Of a stretch of DNA of 64,000 bases, positions 1 to 7,625 are shown one piece after another. Below the pieces are notes generated by a model. It had not been told where the DNA came from. It was given only the letters and a program-made list of their open reading frames with translations, and did not search any database. Position numbers and translations under genes: made by a program. Origin of the DNA: Desulfonatronum lacustre DSM 10312 (lineage in GTDB: Bacteria; Desulfobacterota; Desulfovibrionia; Desulfovibrionales; Desulfonatronaceae); the NCBI RefSeq assembly GCF_000519265.1, contig NZ_KI912608.1, positions 49,665 through 113,664 of the forward strand. Direction: 5' to 3'. Each line of letters begins with the position of its first letter. The first letter of the stretch is position 1.

Positions 1-1448
1 CATACTAAAGAGTTCTTCAATAAATTAAGTTCTAGTTCATCAATGAGTATGTTCCAGTTTGTAATTGAATTGATATTTTTTAAGAGCAATGTTGATAAAC
101 ATTGTTTACTATCTGATGTGTCAACTTCAATTAGAGCGTATACTAAATTATTTTTCTTTACGAAATAAACGGCAAGACAGCGGGGATTGCCATCGTCAAG
201 CAAGTGTTTAGAGCATCTTTTAATTTTTCGAATTTTCTTAATTTTTTTAAAAACATGTGTGCAGTTGGGCATCTTTAACAGCAGGGAAATCATTAACATA
301 AATAATTTAAATTTATTGACATATAGGTGAGTATCGTCGCTCATATCTTCCAGCCCGTCATAATCAGCCGAGCGTAGCGTTCCCAGAATACTCCCTTCAT
401 CCGTGCTAACTTCTTCTATCCATGCTTTGGATGTGGTGTTTGTGGTATCTACATTTCTACAGCCAGCGGACCGCTTTTTTCCGACAGCAATCCGCGTGGT
501 TTTAATAGGTTTCGTAAATGAAATAGATACAAGAGGAGTATTAATACGTTTTACAGATGTATCAGAAAAAGGCTCTTGATGATCATCAATTAGAGATTCA
601 TTGTCTGGTGGCAGTGGTGTAGATGCAATACGACCGTTTCCAGATTCACTCTCTGAAAATTTTGGATCATGAAACTCAACAAATCTAGGATAATTACAAT
701 TTATATTTAATATTTTGTGAATTTCAGTAATGAGAAATTTTTTTGAGTTTTTATCGTAACGGCCACGAAAAGTAAGCTTAGCATTTTCAAGGTTTGGCGG
801 GTCGAACTGAAAATTCCACCTGCGGTATTTATCATTCTCATAACCGTTGAGAAGTTGATATTTATAAATACTTTCGAATGATCGCCGTGCATCATCGTCT
901 GTTAATATCCATGCCAAATGACGTCTGAGATTATGATCTTCTCTGACGTATTGTGGTAATGAGCAGCACGGCAAAATAGTCACCGTGGCCTCGCTCGTAC
1001 CATCAAATCGCTGAACTTCAAAATCTTGACTTAATCCTTGATGAATTAATGATAGTCTTGTCAAATACGCGTTATGATAAAATAGTACTCGAGCGAGTTC
1101 AAGCTGTGGCAAATAATACTCATAATAATCATCTTTAAAAATAAAGCACAATTGCTTTTTATCTTGATATGGGATTGTCGGGATACAACTGGAATTGATT
1201 CGGTCCGTTCGCCAATCGTGAAATTTATTGACCAGCAGTTTTCTTTCAAAACCGGCAGGATTGTGTTCTGCAGTCGGATTCAAAACTCTAAGTCTTGCAA
1301 GTGCTGGAATTTGAGAGATTCCAAAAAAATCAGTAGGTTGCTGAGGATTTAAGCCAACATTTATCTTCCAATTTGAGTTTGTTGTATCACGGAAAAGTGA
1401 ACCAATGCTTGTAATTGTACTGTCTTGTTGTACATTTTTGAATTTCAT
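1..1448 (-). CDS. tnsE: TnsE, Tn7 transposition protein (C-terminus cut by window edge)
   Basis: An uninterrupted frame of 482 codons runs from ATG at 1448 to position 1 with no stop. I translated it by hand. It begins MKFKNVQQDSTITSIGSLFR and contains YYLPQLELARVLF and VTILPCCSLPQ, which match the same positions in Tn7 TnsE (HIPQLELARSLF, IRILPSSSFPK). Tn7 TnsE is 538 residues, so about 50 residues should lie outside the window. The basic stretch KKIKKIRKIKRCSKHLL and the C-terminal LIEVDTSD also fit the family. TnsE steers Tn7 to replicating DNA and conjugal plasmids through the sliding clamp. The start lies 2 bases after the tnsD stop, so translation is probably coupled. No frameshift is visible. 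Confidence 0.93.
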   Translation of the reverse strand, partial: MKFKNVQQDSTITSIGSLFRDTTNSNWKINVGLNPQQPTDFFGISQIPALARLRVLNPTAEHNPAGFERKLLVNKFHDWRTDRINSSCIPTIPYQDKKQLCFIFKDDYYEYYLPQLELARVLFYHNAYLTRLSLIHQGLSQDFEVQRFDGTSEATVTILPCCSLPQYVREDHNLRRHLAWILTDDDARRSFESIYKYQLLNGYENDKYRRWNFQFDPPNLENAKLTFRGRYDKNSKKFLITEIHKILNINCNYPRFVEFHDPKFSESESGNGRIASTPLPPDNESLIDDHQEPFSDTSVKRINTPLVSISFTKPIKTTRIAVGKKRSAGCRNVDTTNTTSKAWIEEVSTDEGSILGTLRSADYDGLEDMSDDTHLYVNKFKLFMLMISLLLKMPNCTHVFKKIKKIRKIKRCSKHLLDDGNPRCLAVYFVKKNNLVYALIEVDTSDSKQCLSTLLLKNINSITNWNILIDELELNLLKNSLV

Positions 1449-1449
1449 T

Positions 1450-2988
1450 TCATTGTACCAAACTATTTATATATTTTAGCGTAGCCCTTTTCATTCTCTC
1501 TTCGCTCAGTTTCGAAATTCTTAGTAAGCGCCACCTTGATGGTGAATCATAACTCTGACGTAACTCTTCTAATGCATTTCGTAGTCTTCGAATCTGATAA
1601 TCTTCAACGCTTTCGGCTTGAGCATCGAGAAATGCCTTTGAAAGAGGCATACGGTTGAGATTCTTTTCGTATGTCGTGGAAAACCCAACCATCTTTTGAA
1701 AATACGCTTTAGAACGTCTAGGCCCATCTGTGTTGTCCTTCAGTAAGACATCCACTTGATGAAGAGCTTGTAAAAATACTTGATCTCTTTCACTCCAATT
1801 CACTTTGCACTTTGATGTAAGGTTTGAGCGGTCATAAGCATGAGATGCATTAAAATCAAGTAACCAATTTGAGTGTTTCCGATAAAGTCTGGCGTAAAGG
1901 GCTGGGGCAATTTTTCTTGCCCTTGTGGGAGGATGGCATGACAAAAGCCGTTGCCAACTTTCTTGGTCTGGACTAAGATCAAAGTTACTGATTTTATTGA
2001 TCTCAACTGGTGGTTTCCGCTTATTGGCAGGATACTGCTGAACTTGATCGAGAACACTGTCGATACGCCATGATTCGCCGATTATTGCTTGATTCACCAC
2101 GATATGTTGAAGATAGCTGAAACATTTTCTGTGTTTACGAAATATTGATCGCACCCAATCCTCTTCATCATCGTCTGACTCAGCGGGCGTAAGATTATAT
2201 CTTGCCAGCCATTCAGTTGGCCAGAACCGAAGCACTTTTTCTTTAACAGCATGATGGTTTATGTGTCCGGTCCCACGATTAAGCCCATGTTGAAAAGCCA
2301 AGTCCTGATAATAAGCCGTCCATTGCTCATGAGATGAGGATGGTCGAGCGGGACGTTCAAGTAATTGCCGTACTTGGGTTGATATCCGTGTCGTTATGGA
2401 TGCGCAAGGAATTTGCGGAACTTGAGGACAATATTCTGGTGCTGCAGCAATGAACCTATGACGTTCGGCATTTGATCGGGATAATTGCGTGTTGATCAAA
2501 TATCCGTGTTTTGAACATGATTCTATCCCAGGAACTTGCCAATCTCGTATCCAATAATATTCACCATGTTCATTCTTTTGTGCCAAAAGGCAGAGTGGAC
2601 AATAGCAAATATATCGAGGAACTTTAATTCGGGACGCCGTAACTCCTAATGCCAAATGTACTGCCCCTTGAGATTTTCCACGCATCCACTCCAGGCATCG
2701 CTTACGGCGTTCTTCAGGTACAAAAGGTGCGTAAATAGGAAAAAGGGTGTGGTTGTATATTATTCCTTCGGCACTGTATTTTGTTGGTAGTAATCGAGAT
2801 ACTGCTGAAAGATGATTGGGTAAATCAATTGTGGCAATGATTCCACGCGACTGAAATATTTCATCCAGCAGCTCTTTTGGACTTGTTATACCTTGTCGAA
2901 TACCAGCTCTGGCAATGGTGCTGTAAATTAGCTCATCTGGATATGGTAAGGGGAAATTCAACACTTCTAAGCCATGGAACGCAGCCAA
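1450..2988 (-). CDS. tnsD: TnsD (TniQ family), attTn7-specific target selector
   Basis: This 512-residue protein has nearly the length of Tn7 TnsD (508) and aligns along it by eye, for example LIYSTIARAGI, HTLFPIYAPFVPEERR, GAVHLALGVTASR, SIFRKHRKCFSYLQH and SVEDYQIRRL. The TniQ zinc-binding set is present: C130 and C133 in CYCPLC, then C158 and H161 in CSKHG. TnsD binds the 3' end of glmS and recruits TnsC, which agrees with the element sitting beside glmS. Its start overlaps the end of the tnsC frame by 22 bases and tnsE starts 2 bases after its stop, so all five genes form one operon. No disruption is seen. Confidence 0.95.
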   Translation of the reverse strand: MAAFHGLEVLNFPLPYPDELIYSTIARAGIRQGITSPKELLDEIFQSRGIIATIDLPNHLSAVSRLLPTKYSAEGIIYNHTLFPIYAPFVPEERRKRCLEWMRGKSQGAVHLALGVTASRIKVPRYICYCPLCLLAQKNEHGEYYWIRDWQVPGIESCSKHGYLINTQLSRSNAERHRFIAAAPEYCPQVPQIPCASITTRISTQVRQLLERPARPSSSHEQWTAYYQDLAFQHGLNRGTGHINHHAVKEKVLRFWPTEWLARYNLTPAESDDDEEDWVRSIFRKHRKCFSYLQHIVVNQAIIGESWRIDSVLDQVQQYPANKRKPPVEINKISNFDLSPDQESWQRLLSCHPPTRARKIAPALYARLYRKHSNWLLDFNASHAYDRSNLTSKCKVNWSERDQVFLQALHQVDVLLKDNTDGPRRSKAYFQKMVGFSTTYEKNLNRMPLSKAFLDAQAESVEDYQIRRLRNALEELRQSYDSPSRWRLLRISKLSEERMKRATLKYINSLVQ

Positions 2989-3698
2989 TTTTCAGTGTCA
3001 AAAAGCAAGCGTTCACGATTTAAGCAATCCTGGAATTTATCTTCAGTATCAGCCTGAGACCGCAGAAAGCGTAGATCTCGTGAATCCAAAGTATGCCAGT
3101 CTTTCATCTTAATTATTTTGGCCTTTGGCTTCGGCGTCACTTCCTTATTATTACCACTCTGGCTCCATTCGATAACCAGCATCATCCAATCTTTCATGCA
3201 CAAACCAGGGTGTTCATTTAGTGCCCTGTTTATTAGAGGCTCGAGTAAGCCTGAATCAAAACCCATGTCAACAAGCATATTATGTAATCTAATCGCTATG
3301 CTATTTCCTTGATACTTGGGGACGGAGTTAATTTTGTCCTGCTTAGATTGTAAAAGATTGCTAAGTTCCAAAATTTTTATATCCACATCAGGAATTGTCA
3401 GATCTGAAAAGCGCGTGATTTTCGATATATCCCCTGAGCGCAAAGCATCAATCATAGGATGGATAGGTTTCAGTTCGTCATGATATACTTTCTGCATTAA
3501 TTCAGGGGTAATCCGTTCGATTCCAGTTACTATTGCACGTATCTGTGACAGAACAAACAATTTAATGACTATGTCCATGATTCCCTGAGAAAGATCATAC
3601 CATGTTTCACGGAGATCATTAGTAATGTCGGTTGCCTTGGTAAGCCACTGGTACTTCCACAAACAGTTGGTGAAGGCTCCCCATTCTGTTTTAGACAC
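2967..3698 (-). pseudogene. tnsC: TnsC C-terminal part, downstream of an in-frame stop
   Basis: These 243 codons continue the tnsC frame after the ochre codon at 3711-3713. The register is unchanged: the codons between the stop and the GTG at 3698 read S-D-E-N. The opening residues SKTEWGAFTNCLWKYQWL are typical of the region just behind the AAA+ core of TnsC. In Tn7 the TnsC C-terminus contacts TnsA and TnsB, so a protein lacking this part should not activate the transposase normally. GTG at 3698 could allow reinitiation 10 bases after the stop, which would yield a two-piece TnsC, but I see only a weak purine stretch (GGATGAGAA) as ribosome site. It is called a pseudogene fragment because a single nonsense change is the simplest reading. 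Confidence 0.8.
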
Positions 3699-3710
3699 AT
3701 TCTCATCCGA

Positions 3711-4616
3711 TTAAGGTTTACTCAGCGGCTCCCATAAAATTGCTCCAAATCCTGCTCCTCGGCGTGCCGATCGTAAATCCATTTCGAAAATTGGCCTCGC
3801 CTTGGGAGTACCAACCATCACAATCGGAACAGAAATCTCGTTCACCAGTGTGACAAAAAAATTGAGCATGCGCTCTGCGCCACCCGAGTTCTTGACATTT
3901 AAATGCTGAATTTCATCAATAACCAACAAACCAATCGCATGTGTGTTTGCAATTTGCGCCATTAATGCGATAAGTGTTTCAACACTGTGTCTTTTTTGTA
4001 CAAATCGGCGGACATAATTTGTGGCCATGATCAAATCAATTTCTCTGAAAAAGTTATGACACAAGCTTTTCAGTGAACCGTCATGGGGACAGTCTATCTT
4101 GAGAAAAACAACTTGTATAAAATTATAGTTCTCATGATAGATCATTTGTGGATATGTGCCGAGAATACGATTCAGGGAAATTGTTTTTCCCGATCCAGAA
4201 CAACCAATAAAAACCATGCTTTTCGCGGTGGACTGAATATGTTCAAACCGAAAAACTCCGAGATCTCCTTGCTGTATACGTTCGTACCCATTCTGAATGT
4301 GGGAATTCAATAGGCCAGTAGCGAGATTCCGTCCGACATAACCTTGACGTATCATAACTGAGAGTTTGGATTCCAGATGGACATGACGAGATAATGGCTG
4401 GAAGAAGCCATCCAATAATTGAGATATTACATGGATTCGTGTTTGTCCGGCGAGGTAAATGTCTGTCGGATTAAATTTTATATTGCTGGACAATCCTATT
4501 TTCAGTTTTTGCAGGTCTAAAATGGGAGGCAACGCTTCGATAAACGGGTTTCCTTTAAACCTATCAACTCCAGTATTTTGATAAACTGCTTTAACCATCC
4601 TTTCTGGTAGCGTCAT
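3711..4616 (-). CDS. tnsC: TnsC AAA+ regulator, N-terminal part (prematurely ended by TAA)
   Basis: This 301-residue product carries the AAA+ core of TnsC: Walker A GCSGSGKT at residues 138-145, Walker B LLVIDE at 230-235, and a sensor-like VMVGTPKA. Tn7 TnsC has 555 residues. Here the frame stops after WEPLSKP, and a further 246 codons with TnsC C-terminal features follow in the same frame, giving about 548 codons in all. TnsC is the ATP-dependent matchmaker between target selectors (TnsD, TnsE) and transposase TnsAB. It overlaps tnsB by 4 bases (ATGA), so it is translationally coupled. The stop could be a real nonsense mutation, a sequencing error, or a split that still functions. Confidence 0.9.
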   Translation of the reverse strand: MTLPERMVKAVYQNTGVDRFKGNPFIEALPPILDLQKLKIGLSSNIKFNPTDIYLAGQTRIHVISQLLDGFFQPLSRHVHLESKLSVMIRQGYVGRNLATGLLNSHIQNGYERIQQGDLGVFRFEHIQSTAKSMVFIGCSGSGKTISLNRILGTYPQMIYHENYNFIQVVFLKIDCPHDGSLKSLCHNFFREIDLIMATNYVRRFVQKRHSVETLIALMAQIANTHAIGLLVIDEIQHLNVKNSGGAERMLNFFVTLVNEISVPIVMVGTPKARPIFEMDLRSARRGAGFGAILWEPLSKP

Positions 4617-6688
4617 TCTTTGTCTCCAAAAAGATCATCGATGAAGCTAGGATATGCATAATCTTCAGGTTCTTGATGTAAATTGGTAACAGTGGCTTTG
4701 GATTTTGGCTCGGGTTTGTTTTCCGTCGATAAGCGCTGCTGCCGCTCAATATCGCGTGCTTCACGCCGGTTGTTGCCAATGTCAGTCAGCGCTTTCCTTT
4801 TAGTTGGCCCCAGATGGGAAGGGCGTAACTTCTCTGCGTTTTTAATTGTTTCCTGGATAGAGTTTTCCAGATCCTTTTTGCTATGTTGTTCAAGCATTTT
4901 CGCAGCGCCTGTTGATTTTTTGATTTGCTGCTTGCTTTCCCATAGTTCCCACATGGATCGCCCCCTATATTCTCTTGAGCGATCGGTCAAATAGCATTCC
5001 CAATAATCGGGTTTTCCTTTGTCAGGAAATAGATAAATATGTTCCGCAATCCCTGGATCGTAAGCAGCCACGAATGGACCTGGCCTTTGTTGCCTTGTTC
5101 TGTGTAACCAGCCTGAAGCTATGAGTTCTTTGCAGGTGTAAAAAGCACCAAAACATCGGATACCTAGATCTGAAAGTGTTACTTTTTCGCGGGGAAGTAG
5201 TGCAATTTTTAAATCAGTCTCAGAGGCATTCTTAAGACGACCGCTACGATTTTGGATTCCCCATTGCCAAATGCGAATCGGGACAGCTGGAAGATCGGTA
5301 GGCATATCAGATTCGCGATCATACTTAGTCAGAACGGAGTAAAGGTTTCGATGCAGGATCGACCCAACGATAATTTTTGTGAAATCCTGCATTGTTAATG
5401 CCGCATCTAGTCGATAATCTTTTCCGCCTTGTTTTTTTATGGTTGTTCCTGTGACAACCCCGGGGGCATATGGCTTGAAATCGGCTTGTATCGTGCAAAA
5501 GTACCTCTCTACTATGCCTTTGGCATCACCACGATATGGAGAAGCAGTCTCAATTCTCACTCCAAATGCCTGTTCAAGATATTCTATCTGATGGCCAAGT
5601 AGTTCGCCGCGATCTGCAAGAATTGCCTCTGGTAAACCAATTGAAGGCCATTCTTCGGATTCAATGTCATACCCAAATCTTTTACAGATTTTGGTCTTAT
5701 CCGTCATTGCATTGATTAAGGCCAACATGGCTGTTGCGTAGGATGGATTCTCAAGTCCGACATAAAATCCAGTTATCATCCTGCTGAAAACATCAACAAC
5801 AACGTACAAAGTTGGTCGTCCGATGATTCTTTGCCTGTCTGAGGATAATAAATATATATCTGCGATGGTAGCATCAATTTCATATCGCGCACCTGGCCCA
5901 TGAGTGTTGACGGTTGCTGTGCTCAATAAAGGTCTAATATCTTTATTATACTTTATCCTGTTTGCCCTTAGGCGGATACGATCTGGCCGATTATATTCTC
6001 GTTCGTAAAAATATCGCAGTTGTCCAATTGTGGGATAATCCTCTTTTGGAATGTTAGGATTGATGGATTCATAGATGCTCAAGAAACGACGGTGAGCATA
6101 GGCTATAGGCTTTTTTTTCTCTGTGAGGTAATAACGATCAAGAACGATACGGAATAAGCGCTCGATGTCGGCATCAACTATGGACCCTTCCCCAGGGGTG
6201 GTGCTTCTAGGGCGTCCCAGTTTTTTTTCAGAGTTGGAACGTCTTTTCCCCTTACCTCCTGAATTATCGTAATCCGGAAGTAGGGCGTTGGGAGTTGACC
6301 CACGTTGCCAATACTGGCGGAGATAAGAATATATTGTTTTTTTGGCTATTCCACTTTGGTCACTAGCCTGTTGAACCAATGCTCCTCTACCAGTCCTATT
6401 AAAAATATTAGGATTTTGTATCAGGCTTTCAATGACCGACAAGCGCTTGTCCCGTACCTGCTGAGAAATGGAACCTTGCTCTGGCAGTTGAGTAACAAGA
6501 TGTTTATAGGGATCATCCACGTTTCTCATGCATTCTGAAAGGATTGCAGCCTCAACCTCCGATGCTGATATGTATTCTGGAAAAGAATGAATTGAATCAA
6601 TATTAATCAATACATGTCCATCATTAGTGATGTTCAGAACCCGATGTCGTGTTTCTCCGTAAGTGATTACATCATTGATTCGCAGCAT
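4613..6688 (-). CDS. tnsB: TnsB transposase, DDE/retroviral-integrase superfamily
   Basis: This 691-residue protein matches Tn7 TnsB (702 residues) closely by eye. The DDE triad is D272 (YEIDATIADIYL), D359 (ILADRGELLG) and E394 (AKGIVERYF); Tn7 TnsB uses D273, D361 and E396. An N-terminal helix-turn-helix region (residues about 80-130, ending YLRQYWQRGSTPNALLPDY) binds the repeats at the transposon ends. TnsB cuts and joins the 3' ends, while TnsA cuts the 5' ends. The C-terminal tail of about 110 residues is charged and in Tn7 contacts TnsC. The start overlaps tnsA by 17 bases. All catalytic residues are intact. Confidence 0.96.
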   Translation of the reverse strand: MLRINDVITYGETRHRVLNITNDGHVLINIDSIHSFPEYISASEVEAAILSECMRNVDDPYKHLVTQLPEQGSISQQVRDKRLSVIESLIQNPNIFNRTGRGALVQQASDQSGIAKKTIYSYLRQYWQRGSTPNALLPDYDNSGGKGKRRSNSEKKLGRPRSTTPGEGSIVDADIERLFRIVLDRYYLTEKKKPIAYAHRRFLSIYESINPNIPKEDYPTIGQLRYFYEREYNRPDRIRLRANRIKYNKDIRPLLSTATVNTHGPGARYEIDATIADIYLLSSDRQRIIGRPTLYVVVDVFSRMITGFYVGLENPSYATAMLALINAMTDKTKICKRFGYDIESEEWPSIGLPEAILADRGELLGHQIEYLEQAFGVRIETASPYRGDAKGIVERYFCTIQADFKPYAPGVVTGTTIKKQGGKDYRLDAALTMQDFTKIIVGSILHRNLYSVLTKYDRESDMPTDLPAVPIRIWQWGIQNRSGRLKNASETDLKIALLPREKVTLSDLGIRCFGAFYTCKELIASGWLHRTRQQRPGPFVAAYDPGIAEHIYLFPDKGKPDYWECYLTDRSREYRGRSMWELWESKQQIKKSTGAAKMLEQHSKKDLENSIQETIKNAEKLRPSHLGPTKRKALTDIGNNRREARDIERQQRLSTENKPEPKSKATVTNLHQEPEDYAYPSFIDDLFGDKE

Positions 6689-7490
6689 AACGATCCCGTA
6701 AATATAGGAAGTCTGATGATGCTTTCAAATCTCCAACAACCAAAGATGTCCAAGGATTTGCAATATCGAACAGAAAAACCCTCAAAGCCATAAGCGAGCG
6801 AATCTTTTGCAAAGATTCACCGGGTTCAAGCGAATATGCTTGATCCAGCATCATTGCAGCCTGAGTAATTTTTTTTGCTGGTTCTGCAAGGAAGAAATTC
6901 AAGTATAGAGGTGCTATATTGAGCAGATCCTCAATTCCTTCAAGCTTAACTTGGGAGGGGTAAAGCCAGGCTATATTTTTTGCTACGGTGTTTGGTATTT
7001 GTCTTTCTGTCAACAAGTGCCAAGGAACGTTATGCTTTTTCCAATATTGCCGCTCAATTTCAAGTTTTTCAATGACTCTGGGATTATAAAGATCAGATGA
7101 TGTCTTTACTTGTATCGCCATTCTTGGAAGGTCTGGCTTGCTGGTATCAACAAGAAAATCCGTCGACATCACCTGATCTTTACCCCGCACTCCAGGGTGA
7201 CGAATGCAAGCTTTTCTTGCGATCTCCAATGTGTCGTCAAGTGAGAGGGGGAATTGCTCCCGGATATCCGTCACGACTGGATTCCAGTCAAACAAAAAAA
7301 AGGCTTTTAGCTCAAGGTCAGAGAGCAGATGATGGGTTCGTTGTGCCTGGATTCCCCAAACACGATGGGACCTGCCTAAGGAAGGCAGGTCCCTTATCGT
7401 CAGCCAAGGCTGATAATCTTTGCCGGTGCCTTCTCCACGTCCCTGCTTTATCCACTTGGAGGAATGGGAATCGAGATTGATGATGGTCAT
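6672..7490 (-). CDS. tnsA: TnsA transposon endonuclease (5'-strand cleavage)
   Basis: This 272-residue protein has the length of Tn7 TnsA (273). The restriction-enzyme-like catalytic residues are present: E60 in LLSDLELKAFF, D111 in VMSTDFLVD and K129 in AIQVK; Tn7 uses E63, D114 and K132. The motifs GKDYQPWLT and GRSHRV are also shared. With TnsA, excision is cut-and-paste rather than cointegrate forming. The ATG at 7490 has GGAG directly upstream, and its promoter should lie within the TnsB-binding repeats of the right end, which suggests repression by TnsB as in Tn7. An 11-bp perfect hairpin lies inside the coding region at 7367-7393. Confidence 0.96.
   Translation of the reverse strand: MTIINLDSHSSKWIKQGRGEGTGKDYQPWLTIRDLPSLGRSHRVWGIQAQRTHHLLSDLELKAFFLFDWNPVVTDIREQFPLSLDDTLEIARKACIRHPGVRGKDQVMSTDFLVDTSKPDLPRMAIQVKTSSDLYNPRVIEKLEIERQYWKKHNVPWHLLTERQIPNTVAKNIAWLYPSQVKLEGIEDLLNIAPLYLNFFLAEPAKKITQAAMMLDQAYSLEPGESLQKIRSLMALRVFLFDIANPWTSLVVGDLKASSDFLYLRDRYAANQ
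7367..7393 (-). other. 11-bp perfect inverted repeat inside tnsA
   Basis: GGGACCTGCCT at 7367-7377 and AGGCAGGTCCC at 7383-7393 form a perfect stem with a 5-base loop. In the tnsA frame it encodes RDLPSLGRS, roughly residues 33-41, a conserved TnsA stretch. It may be a by-product of coding constraint or an mRNA hairpin near the 5' end of the operon transcript. There is no U-run, so it is not a classical terminator. Confidence 0.5.
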
Positions 7491-7530
7491 GCTCCGAACC
7501 TTTTGAAATCATGATTTGATACCGGAGCGA

Positions 7531-7590
7531 AGTTACCAACTTTATTTTAAAGTTACAATCTTTATTTTTAAGTTACCAACTTTATTTTAC
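7531..7590 (-). repeat. Three 20-bp-spaced TnsB-type binding repeats of the Tn7 right end
   Basis: On the plus strand AGTTACCAACTTTATTTTA occurs at 7531-7549 and 7571-7589, with a variant AGTTACAATCTTTATTTTTA at 7551-7570, so the units repeat every 20 bp. On the minus strand each reads like AAATAAAGTTGGTAACTT, which resembles the Tn7 TnsB site (ACAATAAAGTCTTAAACT). The outermost unit ends at TGTGGGAG. Tn7R has four overlapping sites; I find three here. A possible tnsA promoter overlaps them: TTGTAA at 7558-7553 and TAACTT at 7535-7530, 17 bases apart on the minus strand. The promoter is inference. Confidence 0.88.
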
Positions 7591-7597
7591 TCCCACA

Positions 7598-7625
7598 GCC
7601 CTCAGCCCTCAGCCCTCAGCCCTCA
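7598..7625. repeat. Four perfect tandem 7-mers at the attTn7 insertion point
   Basis: The unit GCCCTCA is repeated four times without error from the transposon end to the glmS stop codon (minus strand TGAGGGC x4). The TGA stop of glmS (7625-7623) is part of the last unit. Tn7 makes a 5-bp target duplication; the flanking five bases here are GCCCT (7598-7602), but each unit holds the same five bases. The middle base of that duplication lies about 23 bases from the glmS stop, as expected for attTn7. Confidence 0.85.

Larger units (their letters stand above)
1..7597 (-). mobile_element. Tn7-family transposon, right part (tnsABCDE side), inserted at attTn7
   Basis: The block has lower GC than the chromosome to its right and encodes, in Tn7 order and on one strand, TnsA, TnsB, TnsC, TnsD and TnsE. 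Its outer end lies at 7597, where the minus strand begins TGTGGGAG, like the TGTGGGCG of Tn7. TnsB-type repeats follow inward. The end lies 25 bases downstream of the glmS stop codon, with tnsA nearest glmS and transcribed in the same direction, which is the canonical Tn7 orientation. The left end and any cargo lie outside the window, so size and cargo cannot be judged. Confidence 0.95.

Noticed and set aside
3711..3713. Recoding of the tnsC stop as selenocysteine or pyrrolysine
   Set aside because: The codon is TAA, which is not used for either residue, and no readthrough element is recognised.
7598..7625. CRISPR-like short repeats near glmS
   Set aside because: Seven-base units without spacers are a microsatellite, not a CRISPR array. 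No cas genes are near, so a CRISPR-guided Tn7 is not supported.
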